In this document: positions 1-4,645 of the stretch, in pieces
Layout: every line of letters starts with the position of its first letter
Position numbering within the stretch: the stretch's first letter is position 1
Assembly: GCA_937995835.1 (NCBI GenBank)
Contig: CALKIV010000062.1
Location: forward strand, 1-5,972
Length of the DNA: 5,972 bases
Source: an uncultured Dysgonomonas sp.
Lineage (GTDB): Bacteria > Bacteroidota > Bacteroidia > Bacteroidales > Dysgonomonadaceae
Direction of reading: 5' to 3'
Program-made: the position numbers and the translations under genes
Notes under the pieces: generated by a model
What the model saw: the letters and a program-made list of their open reading frames with translations, nothing else
What the model was told of the DNA's origin: nothing
Databases searched by the model: none

Positions 1-52
1 AAAACAACCTACATCTAGTTGTTTTTATACAAAACAACCCATATAGGTTGTT
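1..52. repeat. Two tandem inverted repeats, probable operator of the satD operon
   Basis: Two hairpin-capable palindromes with nearly the same arms lie side by side. Copy A has arms AAAACAAC (1-8) and GTTGTTTT (18-25) around a 9-base spacer. Copy B has arms AACAACC (33-39) and GGTTGTT (46-52) around 6 bases. The AAAACAAC half-site recurs exactly 30 bases on, about three helical turns, which suits cooperative binding of a dimeric protein on one DNA face. The right arm of copy B contains the TTG (48-50) that serves as the -33 promoter element, so a protein bound there would block RNA polymerase. Operator function is inferred. The HTH-bearing SatD-like product encoded just downstream is one candidate binder. 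Copy A may extend beyond the left edge of the window. Confidence 0.6.
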
Positions 53-77
53 AATGTCGCAAATATCATTATATTTG
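48..77 (+). promoter_or_regulatory. Bacteroidota-type promoter of the satD-DUF3307 operon
   Basis: TATATTTG at 70-77 matches the Bacteroidota -7 consensus TAnnTTTG exactly. A TTG at 48-50 lies 19 bases upstream, the expected distance for the -33 box. Transcription would begin near base 84, giving a leader of about 17 bases. The -33 box is embedded in the right arm of inverted repeat B, so the promoter is probably repressible. Confidence 0.65.
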
Positions 78-100
78 TATCTAATGTTATAGATTAAGAA

Positions 101-760
101 ATGAATTGGATAGGAGTCATAACCGGCGATATAATCAACTCTACAGAGATACTGAATGCAGGGCAGCGCTATAAGCTTCTGCAAGTGATGCATCAAACTG
201 TGGATGAAATGAATAAACAAAGAAACTGGGGCGAACTGAAGATCGATATCTACCGAGGGGATAGTTTTCAGATTGCTTGCAGCTTCCCTGCCCTATCGGT
301 AGCCATAGCAATCTCATTCAGAGCTCGTTTGATAGCTTGTTCGAGCAAAGATATTCGTTGGGATGCACGTCTGGGTATTGGTGTAGGCAAAGGAGAGTTT
401 ATTGCTAAAAAAGTGACCGAATCCGATGGAGAAGCTTTTCATCTGTCGGGTCAGGCTTTTGATCAACTAGACAAAAACCATCTTATATCGGTATTAACCC
501 CTGATAATGATTTCAATACAGAACTAAAGGTCAGCACAGCATTCGTTGACGACATCGTATCCGGCTGGACGCCAACTCAAGCTGATGTGTTTTATTTATA
601 CTTTGCCAAAGAACTAAACCAAAGGGAAATTGCAGAAATAGAAGAAAAAAGCCCTCAAGCTATCAGCAAGATGCATATCGCTGCCAAATCGACTTTGATA
701 GGGAATTATATGACGAGAGTGACTGATAAGATTCTTTTTATTTCATCTCAAAAAAGCTAA
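101..760 (+). CDS. SatD family protein (cyclase-like N-terminal region plus C-terminal HTH)
   Basis: This 219-residue cytoplasmic protein resembles the SatD family, named after a gene of the Streptococcus mutans secretion and acid tolerance operon; its biochemical role is unsettled. N-terminal motifs follow the order seen in class III nucleotidyl cyclase folds: ITGDI with Asp10 on the presumed first strand, YRGDSFQ with Asp54 on the presumed hairpin, RLGIGVGKGE (90-99), and GEAFHLSGQAFDQL (110-123), which recalls the G-x-x-x-n-x-A-R segment of cyclases. Residues 156-196 (WTPTQ ... LNQREIAEI ... SPQAISKMHIAAK) look like a sigma-70 region 4 type helix-turn-helix. No signal peptide or membrane segment is visible. 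The ATG at 101 follows an A-rich leader without Shine-Dalgarno, normal for this phylum. The DUF3307 gene begins 5 bases after the stop, so the two are surely co-transcribed. Family assignment is fairly firm; nucleotide binding, catalysis and DNA binding are inferred. Confidence 0.8.
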   Translation: MNWIGVITGDIINSTEILNAGQRYKLLQVMHQTVDEMNKQRNWGELKIDIYRGDSFQIACSFPALSVAIAISFRARLIACSSKDIRWDARLGIGVGKGEFIAKKVTESDGEAFHLSGQAFDQLDKNHLISVLTPDNDFNTELKVSTAFVDDIVSGWTPTQADVFYLYFAKELNQREIAEIEEKSPQAISKMHIAAKSTLIGNYMTRVTDKILFISSQKS

Positions 761-765
761 CAATC

Positions 766-1545
766 ATGCCTTTATCTCTAAATCTGCTGCTACGTCTTCT
801 CTTTGCCCATATTCTGATGGACTTTCTCCTGCAGTCGTCCAAGATGGTGCAACGCAAACAAAAAGGCACGCTCCAAATACAAATATTGAGTAATCTGGCA
901 CACAGTGCATTGCATGCCATGGCGAGCTATCTGGTGGTGATGCAGTGGAGCAATTGGATTATTCCACTAGTTATTTTCATCTCGCATTTTAGTATCGACT
1001 TTTTCCTCAAAAGAGAAGGAAGAGAGAAAAACAAAGCAAACAATAAAAAGCAAGATAAGAGTCTGAACATCTTTTTATTAGATCAACTTTTGCATATCAG
1101 CGTATTAGTTATACTTTGGCTTGCTACCACACAGCAGTTTGGCGTTATCTCCAAATGGCTCACTACCCTCACCGACAGCAATCAGATTTGGAAATACTTG
1201 ATAGCTTATCTATTGGTGCTCAGCCCCATGTCTATATTGATTAAGATGTTTATCAAAAAATGGGAACATGGAGTTAATAAACAGAAAAACGTTCAGCAGA
1301 TCAATGTTGAAGAACAAGGGCTAAACCAAGCCGGACAATGGATTGGCTATATGGAGCGTATCTTAGTGCTCACCTTCGTATTCTTAGGCTATTGGGCTGC
1401 AATCGGCTTCCTGCTGGCGGCTAAGTCTATCTTCAGATATGGCAATCTGAAAGAAAATCAAGACATTCGCATGACTGAATATGTGCTCATTGGCACTTTG
1501 AGCAGTTTTGCTGCTGCCATTCTCATAGGACTATTATTCAGATAA
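766..1545 (+). CDS. DUF3307-type polytopic membrane protein
   Basis: This 259-residue protein has about five or six hydrophobic segments, roughly at 3-22, 45-80 (two passes), 101-121, 143-163, 197-220 and 238-258. A lysine-rich loop (82-98) and a charged loop (164-186) separate them and are probably cytoplasmic. It resembles DUF3307 proteins, which often accompany SatD-like genes in Bacteroidota; their function is unknown. Polar residues inside hydrophobic segments are striking: H15xxxD19 (AHILMDF), H46xxxH50 (AHSALH), H74xxxD78 (SHFSIDFF) and D106xxxH110 (DQLLH), each one helical turn apart. Further likely conserved sites are GQWIGYMER (190-198) and K220 to Y225. The gene starts 5 bases after the satD-like stop and shares its promoter. 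No plus-strand terminator is seen after it; the hairpin at 1591-1614 lacks a U tract on that strand. An intramembrane metal site is only an inference. Confidence 0.75.
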   Translation: MPLSLNLLLRLLFAHILMDFLLQSSKMVQRKQKGTLQIQILSNLAHSALHAMASYLVVMQWSNWIIPLVIFISHFSIDFFLKREGREKNKANNKKQDKSLNIFLLDQLLHISVLVILWLATTQQFGVISKWLTTLTDSNQIWKYLIAYLLVLSPMSILIKMFIKKWEHGVNKQKNVQQINVEEQGLNQAGQWIGYMERILVLTFVFLGYWAAIGFLLAAKSIFRYGNLKENQDIRMTEYVLIGTLSSFAAAILIGLLFR

Positions 1546-1583
1546 AAATCTATCCAAAAACTACCCACAAGAAAATAAGACAT

Positions 1584-1614
1584 AAAAAAAAGTACCAACT
1601 TCACAGTTGATACT
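1584..1614 (-). terminator. Intrinsic terminator on the minus strand
   Basis: On the minus strand AGTATCAACT (1614-1605) pairs with AGTTGGTACT (1600-1591) around a four-base GTGA loop. One U.G pair interrupts an otherwise perfect 10-bp stem, and eight U residues follow (1591-1584). On the plus strand the same site has an A.C mismatch and no U tract. It therefore ends a leftward transcript from the non-coding region rather than the DUF3307 operon. No protein gene lies upstream on that strand to account for it. Confidence 0.75.
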
Positions 1615-1625
1615 CTTCTCTGAAA

Positions 1626-1648
1626 GTCTCATAGGGTAAGTATGAGAC
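1626..1648. repeat. Perfect 8-bp inverted repeat within the candidate sRNA
   Basis: GTCTCATA (1626-1633) and TATGAGAC (1641-1648) are perfect inverted copies around GGGTAAG. The site lies 12 bases upstream (minus-strand sense) of the terminator stem and probably forms the penultimate hairpin of the candidate RNA. A protein-binding palindrome is an alternative. Confidence 0.6.
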
Positions 1649-2048
1649 ATCACACTCACACACAAGATCATGCTGCCGAAGCAACATGAAAATTTACACA
1701 CTAATATATAACACAAATTAAAAACAACGACGAATCGTTATTGTTCATTCAGTCTTAAAGATTCAATATCTCAGACTTGCACTTTATATCTTGATATGCA
1801 ATAATCTAGAAAACTCATAACTCAATTATATGATTTCGATTACTACAATTAATCTACGCTACCAGTTTTTCTCTCCTACTCGAGTTGAGAAAAGTGCTTA
1901 ATATACTTTACGTGAAACGAACGATGTATACTGTGTCAAATATTCAAGTTCCTTAATAGATTTTATTCTAAAAAATCATTAAGACAAATTTCAGCATTAT
2001 TTTTATTATATGCAACTCTTTTAGATATTTTTTTAAACAAATACAAAT

Positions 2049-2079
2049 GTCGCCCAAGTAGCTCTGGTTCGCTGACGAC
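2049..2079 (-). other. Compact hairpin-capable patch, better paired on the minus strand
   Basis: On the minus strand GTCGT (2079-2075) can pair with GCGAC (2053-2049), and inside it CCAG pairs with TTGG around AGCTAC, leaving a 7-base bulge. Both stems use a G.U pair that becomes A.C on the plus strand. The patch is visibly richer in G and C than the surrounding A/T-rich DNA. It may be part of a longer leftward RNA or an isolated structured element. Support is weak because the stems are short. Confidence 0.25.
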
Positions 2080-2117
2080 AACAATCCGTACTAAAAAGAA
2101 GACAACAAACAAAATAG

Positions 2118-2138
2118 ATCATAGACTACATCTATGAT
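2118..2138. repeat. 8-bp perfect inverted repeat upstream of the phage-type trio
   Basis: ATCATAGA (2118-2125) and TCTATGAT (2131-2138) flank CTACA. It could be an operator for the trio starting at 2360, or a weak terminator (T-rich ATTTTG follows on the minus strand). Nothing decides between these. Confidence 0.4.
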
Positions 2139-2359
2139 ATAATTTTCCGATACAAAAGCTATAAAAGAGCCTCTTTGATAGTAATCAAGAGAAAAACTGA
2201 TGTCTTTATTGTTATTTTTTAACAAATATAAAATCAAAAAGAGAAGTTTTAGTTTGCATTTTTCAGGCTACATTTTCCCCTTCTAAACCTCAAAAGAGGC
2301 AAATAAGGCAACCAATAGGCATACTTTTCCATCACATTCTGCTCCATTTATCTATATGC

Positions 2360-2638
2360 ATGAATACACCAATAATAATTTTCAGTATCTGCATTGTGAT
2401 CGCTTTTTCCTTGTTTTTGGGCAAACGACTTCCAGTCGTCCTTCCTCAATGGCATAAAGCACTGGATCACAAACCCTTTAATTGTCGTCCATGCTTCACC
2501 TTTCATTGCATATGGATGGGAATAGGCATGCTTTCTTATGCCTTTAACTCTCTCATAATAGGCACATTGGGAATCGCATTGGCATTTATAGTATTCTTTA
2601 TTGTAAAATTTATAGATAACAAACAAATTGAAAAATGA
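2360..2638 (+). CDS. Small membrane protein with NCRPC motif, phage-type cassette
   Basis: This 92-residue protein has three hydrophobic segments at about 3-20, 47-64 and 66-85. The first is followed by a basic-aromatic stretch (GKRLPVVLPQWHKALDHKP) and the motif F40-N-C42-R-P-C45-FTFH. It ends in a charged tail (KFIDNKQIEK). I know of no function; small membrane proteins with a similar Cys-Arg-Pro-Cys segment occur beside small terminase genes in Bacteroidales phages, a recollection not checked here. ATG at 2360 is chosen because it is the first ATG in a frame that is open back to 2201. An alternative start codon in that stretch would add up to 53 residues, including several prolines and lysines. 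Its stop overlaps the next start in the ATGA arrangement (2635-2638), which shows translational coupling. The only other long frame here runs antisense and is a shadow. Confidence 0.65.
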   Translation: MNTPIIIFSICIVIAFSLFLGKRLPVVLPQWHKALDHKPFNCRPCFTFHCIWMGIGMLSYAFNSLIIGTLGIALAFIVFFIVKFIDNKQIEK

Positions 2639-2913
2639 TGGAAAAACAACTTATTCAAGACGTAAAAGAATTGATCGAATATGTAGAAAAAACACACAGA
2701 TATTCGATGAGCAGAATCTATGGAGCATACAATCAGGCTTTTGGCACAGAAGAGACTCCACAGGCGTGCGCTAGTTGCTTGATTCGTAAAGTTAATGCCT
2801 TGAAGAAATGGTTAACAGAACAAGAATCTCTTGCTAAGGCACAAGCCGAGACAGCACAAACCAAAACCGCACCAGCCAAAAAAAGAAAACAGAGAACCAA
2901 GAAGTCTAACTAA
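2635..2913 (+). CDS. Hypothetical small protein with CASC motif and lysine-rich tail
   Basis: The 92-residue soluble protein has a helical N-terminal half (QLIQDVKELIEYVEKTHRYS), then a segment with C45-A-S-C48 followed by LIRKVNALKKWL, and a low-complexity tail from about residue 66 rich in Ala, Gln, Thr and Lys and ending KKRKQRTKKSN. The basic tail suggests nucleic acid contact; the single CxxC could bind metal only with partner ligands or as a dimer. I cannot assign a function. The gene overlaps the upstream membrane-protein gene by 4 bases and ends 9 bases before the terminase gene. A second ATG directly follows (2638), so the exact start is uncertain by one residue. In Bacteroidales phages short proteins of this look sit upstream of the small terminase, which is the inferred context here. 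Confidence 0.65.
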   Translation: MMEKQLIQDVKELIEYVEKTHRYSMSRIYGAYNQAFGTEETPQACASCLIRKVNALKKWLTEQESLAKAQAETAQTKTAPAKKRKQRTKKSN

Positions 2914-2922
2914 ATCTAGAGC

Positions 2923-3501
2923 ATGATGAGTGAAACAACAAATGAAGAATTGCAAAACCCTAAGCATGAGTTGTTTTGCCTCGAATACTTGAAAGATTTC
3001 AATGCCACACAGGCTGCCATCAGGGCTGGCTATAGCAGTAGAAGTGCTAGATCTACCGCATCTAAAATAATGAAAACAGATGCTATAAAGCAACGGATCA
3101 GCACCTTACAAAAAGACAGACTGGATGCCGTTCGCATTGATGCCACCTATGTTTTGAATCGTTTGCTGACCATCGACAAGCTAAATGTCAAGGATTTGCT
3201 CAACGATGATGGAGATCTGAAGGATGTTAAAGACTGGTCAGATGATTGGCAAACCTCTATTCAGGCACTAGACATTCAGGTATCCACCTCAGGGGGAGTG
3301 CGCACGTTGACCAAAAAAGTACGATTGCCCGATCGTCTTCGCAATTTAGAAATGTTGGGCAAACATATTGATGTTTCGGCATTTAAAGACAAGGAAGATG
3401 ATCCGCAAAGCAATCAATCATCGTCGGTAATCATCGAGGTGACCACCCATCAGGCAAAGGAAAATGTAAAACAACTGACACAAAAATTACAAGAGAAGTA
3501 A
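2923..3501 (+). CDS. Phage terminase small subunit (Terminase_2-like)
   Basis: This 192-residue protein matches the Terminase_2 type of small terminase subunit, which recognises phage DNA at the packaging start and hands it to the large ATPase-nuclease subunit. The hallmark N-terminal helix-turn-helix segment is clear: KHELFCLEYLKDFNATQAA (14-32) and IRAGYSSRSARSTASKIM (33-50). A helical stretch (55-95), an acidic region (91-110) and the typical C-terminal segment VRLPDRLRNLEMLGKHIDV (133-151) follow; the tail (152-192) is polar with a final helix. ATG codons at 2923 and 2926 are both possible. It is the last gene of a tight three-gene plus-strand run. The strong hairpin at 3522-3556 closes the run and the next gene is opposed, so no large terminase, portal or capsid gene follows, leaving an orphan that is either a prophage remnant or a kept cassette. 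Its protein is intact, with no frameshift. Confidence 0.85.
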   Translation: MMSETTNEELQNPKHELFCLEYLKDFNATQAAIRAGYSSRSARSTASKIMKTDAIKQRISTLQKDRLDAVRIDATYVLNRLLTIDKLNVKDLLNDDGDLKDVKDWSDDWQTSIQALDIQVSTSGGVRTLTKKVRLPDRLRNLEMLGKHIDVSAFKDKEDDPQSNQSSSVIIEVTTHQAKENVKQLTQKLQEK

Positions 3502-3521
3502 TGGCTCCGATATGAAAATAA

Positions 3522-3556
3522 AAAGAGGTTGGAAAATATATTTTTCCAACCTCTTT
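3522..3556. terminator. Bidirectional terminator between terminase and GNAT genes
   Basis: Arms of 15 bases (3522-3536 and 3542-3556) are perfect inverted copies around TATAT, with core GAGGTTGG/CCAACCTC flanked by A runs on the left and T runs on the right. The symmetric design places U residues after the stem on both strands, so it can end the rightward phage-type trio and the leftward GNAT transcript. Confidence 0.85.
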
Positions 3557-3562
3557 ACTTTA

Positions 3563-3585
3563 ACTGCCTTATTGTTACTGGCAGT
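3563..3585. repeat. Small hairpin just after the GNAT stop
   Basis: ACTGCC (3563-3568) and GGCAGT (3580-3585) are perfect inverted copies around an 11-base spacer. The hairpin lies between the GNAT stop (3591) and the main terminator and may assist 3'-end formation of the leftward transcript. No strong U tract follows it. Confidence 0.4.
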
Positions 3586-3590
3586 CTATT

Positions 3591-4133
3591 TTATTCTTTC
3601 ACACGATACACCTTGCGATACAAAGTGTCCAACACCTCATCGATATGCTTCGTTAGGTCGAAGTTAGCGCTGGTCATCAAATGCATTGGTATAGGATTTC
3701 CGGCCTCTGTATAAGAAGGTTGGATGTATGGATACTGATCCCAAAGCACAAAGCCGATACGCTTGTAGAAGCCTATGCGACGCACAGCGATCTCGTCCAC
3801 CTCTGTCTCCACCTCGAAAACAACCTCACGATTGTTCATTTTCTTCATAAATTCGTTTAGTGCTTTCTTTCCAAAACCACCATTGCGATGTTTTCCAGAG
3901 ATAGAGAAGTGTTCTATATAGATAAATTTCTCAAAATCCCAATAGGTGATAAAGCCCACAATCTGGTCTCCTTCTTCTATCACCTCTATGTTGTATGGCG
4001 AATCTTCTTCATTGTATAAGCTATACATCTTATAGATCGGGCGTCTTTCATCAGTCGGGAAGGCTGTAATATACAAGTCTTCCACAAATTGACACGCAAC
4101 GGCGCTCTTTAAATCTAAAAATCTGATCGTCAT
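3591..4133 (-). CDS. GNAT family N-acetyltransferase
   Basis: This 180-residue cytoplasmic enzyme has the GNAT fold, which moves an acetyl group from acetyl-CoA to an amine. Strand and helix order fits: an N-terminal helix (10-22), strands at 47-53 and 57-64 (QIVGFITYW), the central strand FIYIEHFSI (70-78), then motif A, HRNGGFGKKAL (82-92), whose R-x-G-x-G core binds the CoA pyrophosphate. Strand VVFEVE (104-109) and helix AVRRIGFYKRIGF (116-128) complete motif B. The helix ends in the usual Y-K-R-I-G-F signature. The substrate cannot be told from sequence. The ATG at 4133 lies about 40 bases after a TATCTTTG promoter box. The gene stands alone, convergent with the terminase trio, and ends before the shared terminator. 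Confidence 0.85.
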   Translation of the reverse strand: MTIRFLDLKSAVACQFVEDLYITAFPTDERRPIYKMYSLYNEEDSPYNIEVIEEGDQIVGFITYWDFEKFIYIEHFSISGKHRNGGFGKKALNEFMKKMNNREVVFEVETEVDEIAVRRIGFYKRIGFVLWDQYPYIQPSYTEAGNPIPMHLMTSANFDLTKHIDEVLDTLYRKVYRVKE

Positions 4134-4172
4134 TTTCTATTCTTTTTTTATATTATGCTATAAATGAGAGGA

Positions 4173-4180
4173 CAAAGATA
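4173..4180 (-). promoter_or_regulatory. Promoter -7 box of the GNAT gene
   Basis: On the minus strand TATCTTTG matches TAnnTTTG exactly and sits 39 bases before the GNAT ATG. A clear TTG at the -33 distance is not seen, so the box is called on the -7 element alone. The expected start point is near 4166. Confidence 0.6.
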
Positions 4181-4296
4181 CGAAAAAGATAGCAGACTCG
4201 TTTCTTCGTTCACTTTTTTTTGCTTTTCGGCTCTCGGATGTAAGGCATGTTGATGTATAGCAGACCGCATTAATAATAACATTCATCACGATTTTC

Positions 4297-4318
4297 TGGT
4301 TTACATCTTGGTTTACAT
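4297..4318. repeat. Short direct repeat downstream of the tRNA terminator
   Basis: TGGTTTACAT occurs at 4297-4306 and again at 4309-4318, a 12-base period. The second copy also forms a 5-bp stem GGTTT/AAACC (4310-4324). It lies on the 3' side of tRNA-Gly, a place where integrases often act, but no integrase gene or matching tRNA-end copy is present in the window. Confidence 0.4.
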
Positions 4319-4335
4319 AAAACCCTCTGAAACAC

Positions 4336-4369
4336 AAAAAAGCGACTACTAAATCTAGTAATCGCTTTT
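4336..4369 (-). terminator. Intrinsic terminator of tRNA-Gly
   Basis: The arms at 4357-4369 and 4338-4350 form a 13-bp minus-strand stem with a six-base AGATTT loop. One pair is G.U on the minus strand and would be A.C on the plus strand, and U residues (complement of 4341-4336) follow. The stem starts 4 bases after the encoded CCA, so it sets the end of the tRNA precursor. Confidence 0.8.
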
Positions 4370-4373
4370 CTCT

Positions 4374-4449
4374 TGGAGCGGAAGAAGGGGCTCAAACCCT
4401 CGACCCTCAGCTTGGAAGGCTGACGCTCTATCAACTGAGCTACTTCCGC
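4374..4449 (-). tRNA. tRNA-Gly (anticodon UCC)
   Basis: The minus strand folds into a full 76-nt cloverleaf. It has acceptor stem GCGGAAG/CTTCCGC, D stem GCTC/GAGC, anticodon stem TCAGC/GCTGA with loop CTTCCAA, a five-base variable loop and T stem GAGGG/CCCTT. Anticodon TCC reads GGA (and GGG by wobble), and the discriminator base U73 is usual for bacterial tRNA-Gly. CCA is encoded (4376-4374). The D loop is AGTTGATA and the T loop TTTGAGC, so the usual G19-C56 elbow pair appears as A19-U56. The gene has its own promoter and terminator and no neighbouring tRNA. Confidence 0.97.
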
Positions 4450-4462
4450 ATGTTTGATACTA

Positions 4463-4494
4463 CAAAAGTAATGCTTTTTAGGGTATTCTGCAAA
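4463..4494 (-). promoter_or_regulatory. Promoter of tRNA-Gly
   Basis: On the minus strand TACTTTTG (4470-4463) fits the -7 box TAnnTTTG exactly, and TTTG (4494-4491) lies 20 bases upstream as the -33 box. Both elements and spacing are ideal for the Bacteroidota primary sigma factor. The start point would be near 4456, only about 7 bases before the mature tRNA 5' end. Confidence 0.8.
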
Positions 4495-4645
4495 ATATAA
4501 AATGAAAAAATATATGTTTTTTTGAAACAAAAACGCAAAGCATTGTGTTATAAACATTTCCACAACTCCGATGGACACTATTCTTCCGTCAGATTGATAC
4601 TACCTCAACGCCATGTAAATCTTTTAAGAATCAATATCGCATTCA

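Larger units (their letters stand above)
1584..1777 (-). ncRNA. Candidate structured small RNA on the minus strand
   Basis: Read on the minus strand, successive hairpins run into a terminator. They are a 27-base imperfect hairpin (1751-1777), an 8-bp stem with UUCG loop (1723-1742), an 8-bp stem CATGTTGC/GCAGCATG with a UUCG loop closed by C-G (1669-1688), a perfect 8-bp stem GTCTCATA/TATGAGAC with 7-base loop (1626-1648), and the terminator (1591-1614 plus U tract). Three of these stems contain a pair that is G.U on the minus strand but A.C on the plus strand, so they fold properly only as minus-strand RNA. The RNA would be convergent with the DUF3307 gene. The 5' end is uncertain because no good TAnnTTTG box was found upstream. 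It matches no RNA family that I recognise: the conserved RNase P and tmRNA motifs are absent. Confidence 0.45.
1546..2347. other. A/T-rich region of about 800 bases with no convincing protein gene
   Basis: Both strands carry frequent stops and no ORF with recognisable protein character. What can be seen is a minus-strand terminator (1584-1614), a set of hairpins up to about 1777 favouring the minus strand, an inverted repeat with arms around 1870-1895 enclosing the palindrome ACTCGAGT, a structured, more G/C-rich patch at 2049-2079, an 8-bp inverted repeat at 2118-2138, and short hairpins at 2171-2191 and 2209-2225. No perfect TAnnTTTG promoter was found on either strand inside the region, so the promoter of the downstream phage-type trio is not identified. 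The low G/C content relative to the flanking genes fits accessory or recently inserted DNA, but also ordinary regulatory spacer. Confidence 0.6.

Noticed and set aside
1..52. CRISPR-like or tandem-repeat array at the left edge
   Set aside because: Only two units, palindromic and about 30 bases apart with no spacer-like unique sequence of constant length, directly over a promoter; an operator pair explains it better.
738..920. 60-codon minus-strand frame across the satD/DUF3307 junction
   Set aside because: It is antisense to two clear genes and has no leader or promoter.
1591..1614. Hairpin after the DUF3307 gene as terminator of that operon
   Set aside because: On the plus strand the stem has an A.C mismatch and no U tract follows; the U tract and good pairing are on the minus strand.
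1546..2110. RNase P RNA or tmRNA in the A/T-rich stretch
   Set aside because: The conserved segments of these RNAs are not present on either strand, and the tmRNA T-arm sequence is missing.
2256..2333. 25-codon minus-strand mini-ORF starting ATGGAAAAGTATGCC
   Set aside because: Too short to judge, no promoter box or neighbour supports it, and such ORFs are expected by chance in this spacer.
2348..2626. 92-codon minus-strand frame antisense to the NCRPC membrane protein
   Set aside because: It mirrors the plus-strand gene, which has coherent membrane segments and an ATGA overlap with its neighbour; the antisense product has no recognisable features.
2812..3093. 93-codon minus-strand frame antisense to the junction of the CASC protein and the terminase
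   Set aside because: The terminase helix-turn-helix is unmistakable on the plus strand; the antisense frame is Cys/Phe-rich shadow sequence.
3529..3714. 61-codon plus-strand frame beginning in the terminator hairpin
   Set aside because: It starts inside the bidirectional terminator and runs antisense to the end of the GNAT gene.
4270..4578. 102-codon minus-strand open frame across the tRNA
   Set aside because: It runs through the tRNA-Gly gene, its promoter and its terminator, has no protein character, and is explained by the RNA gene.
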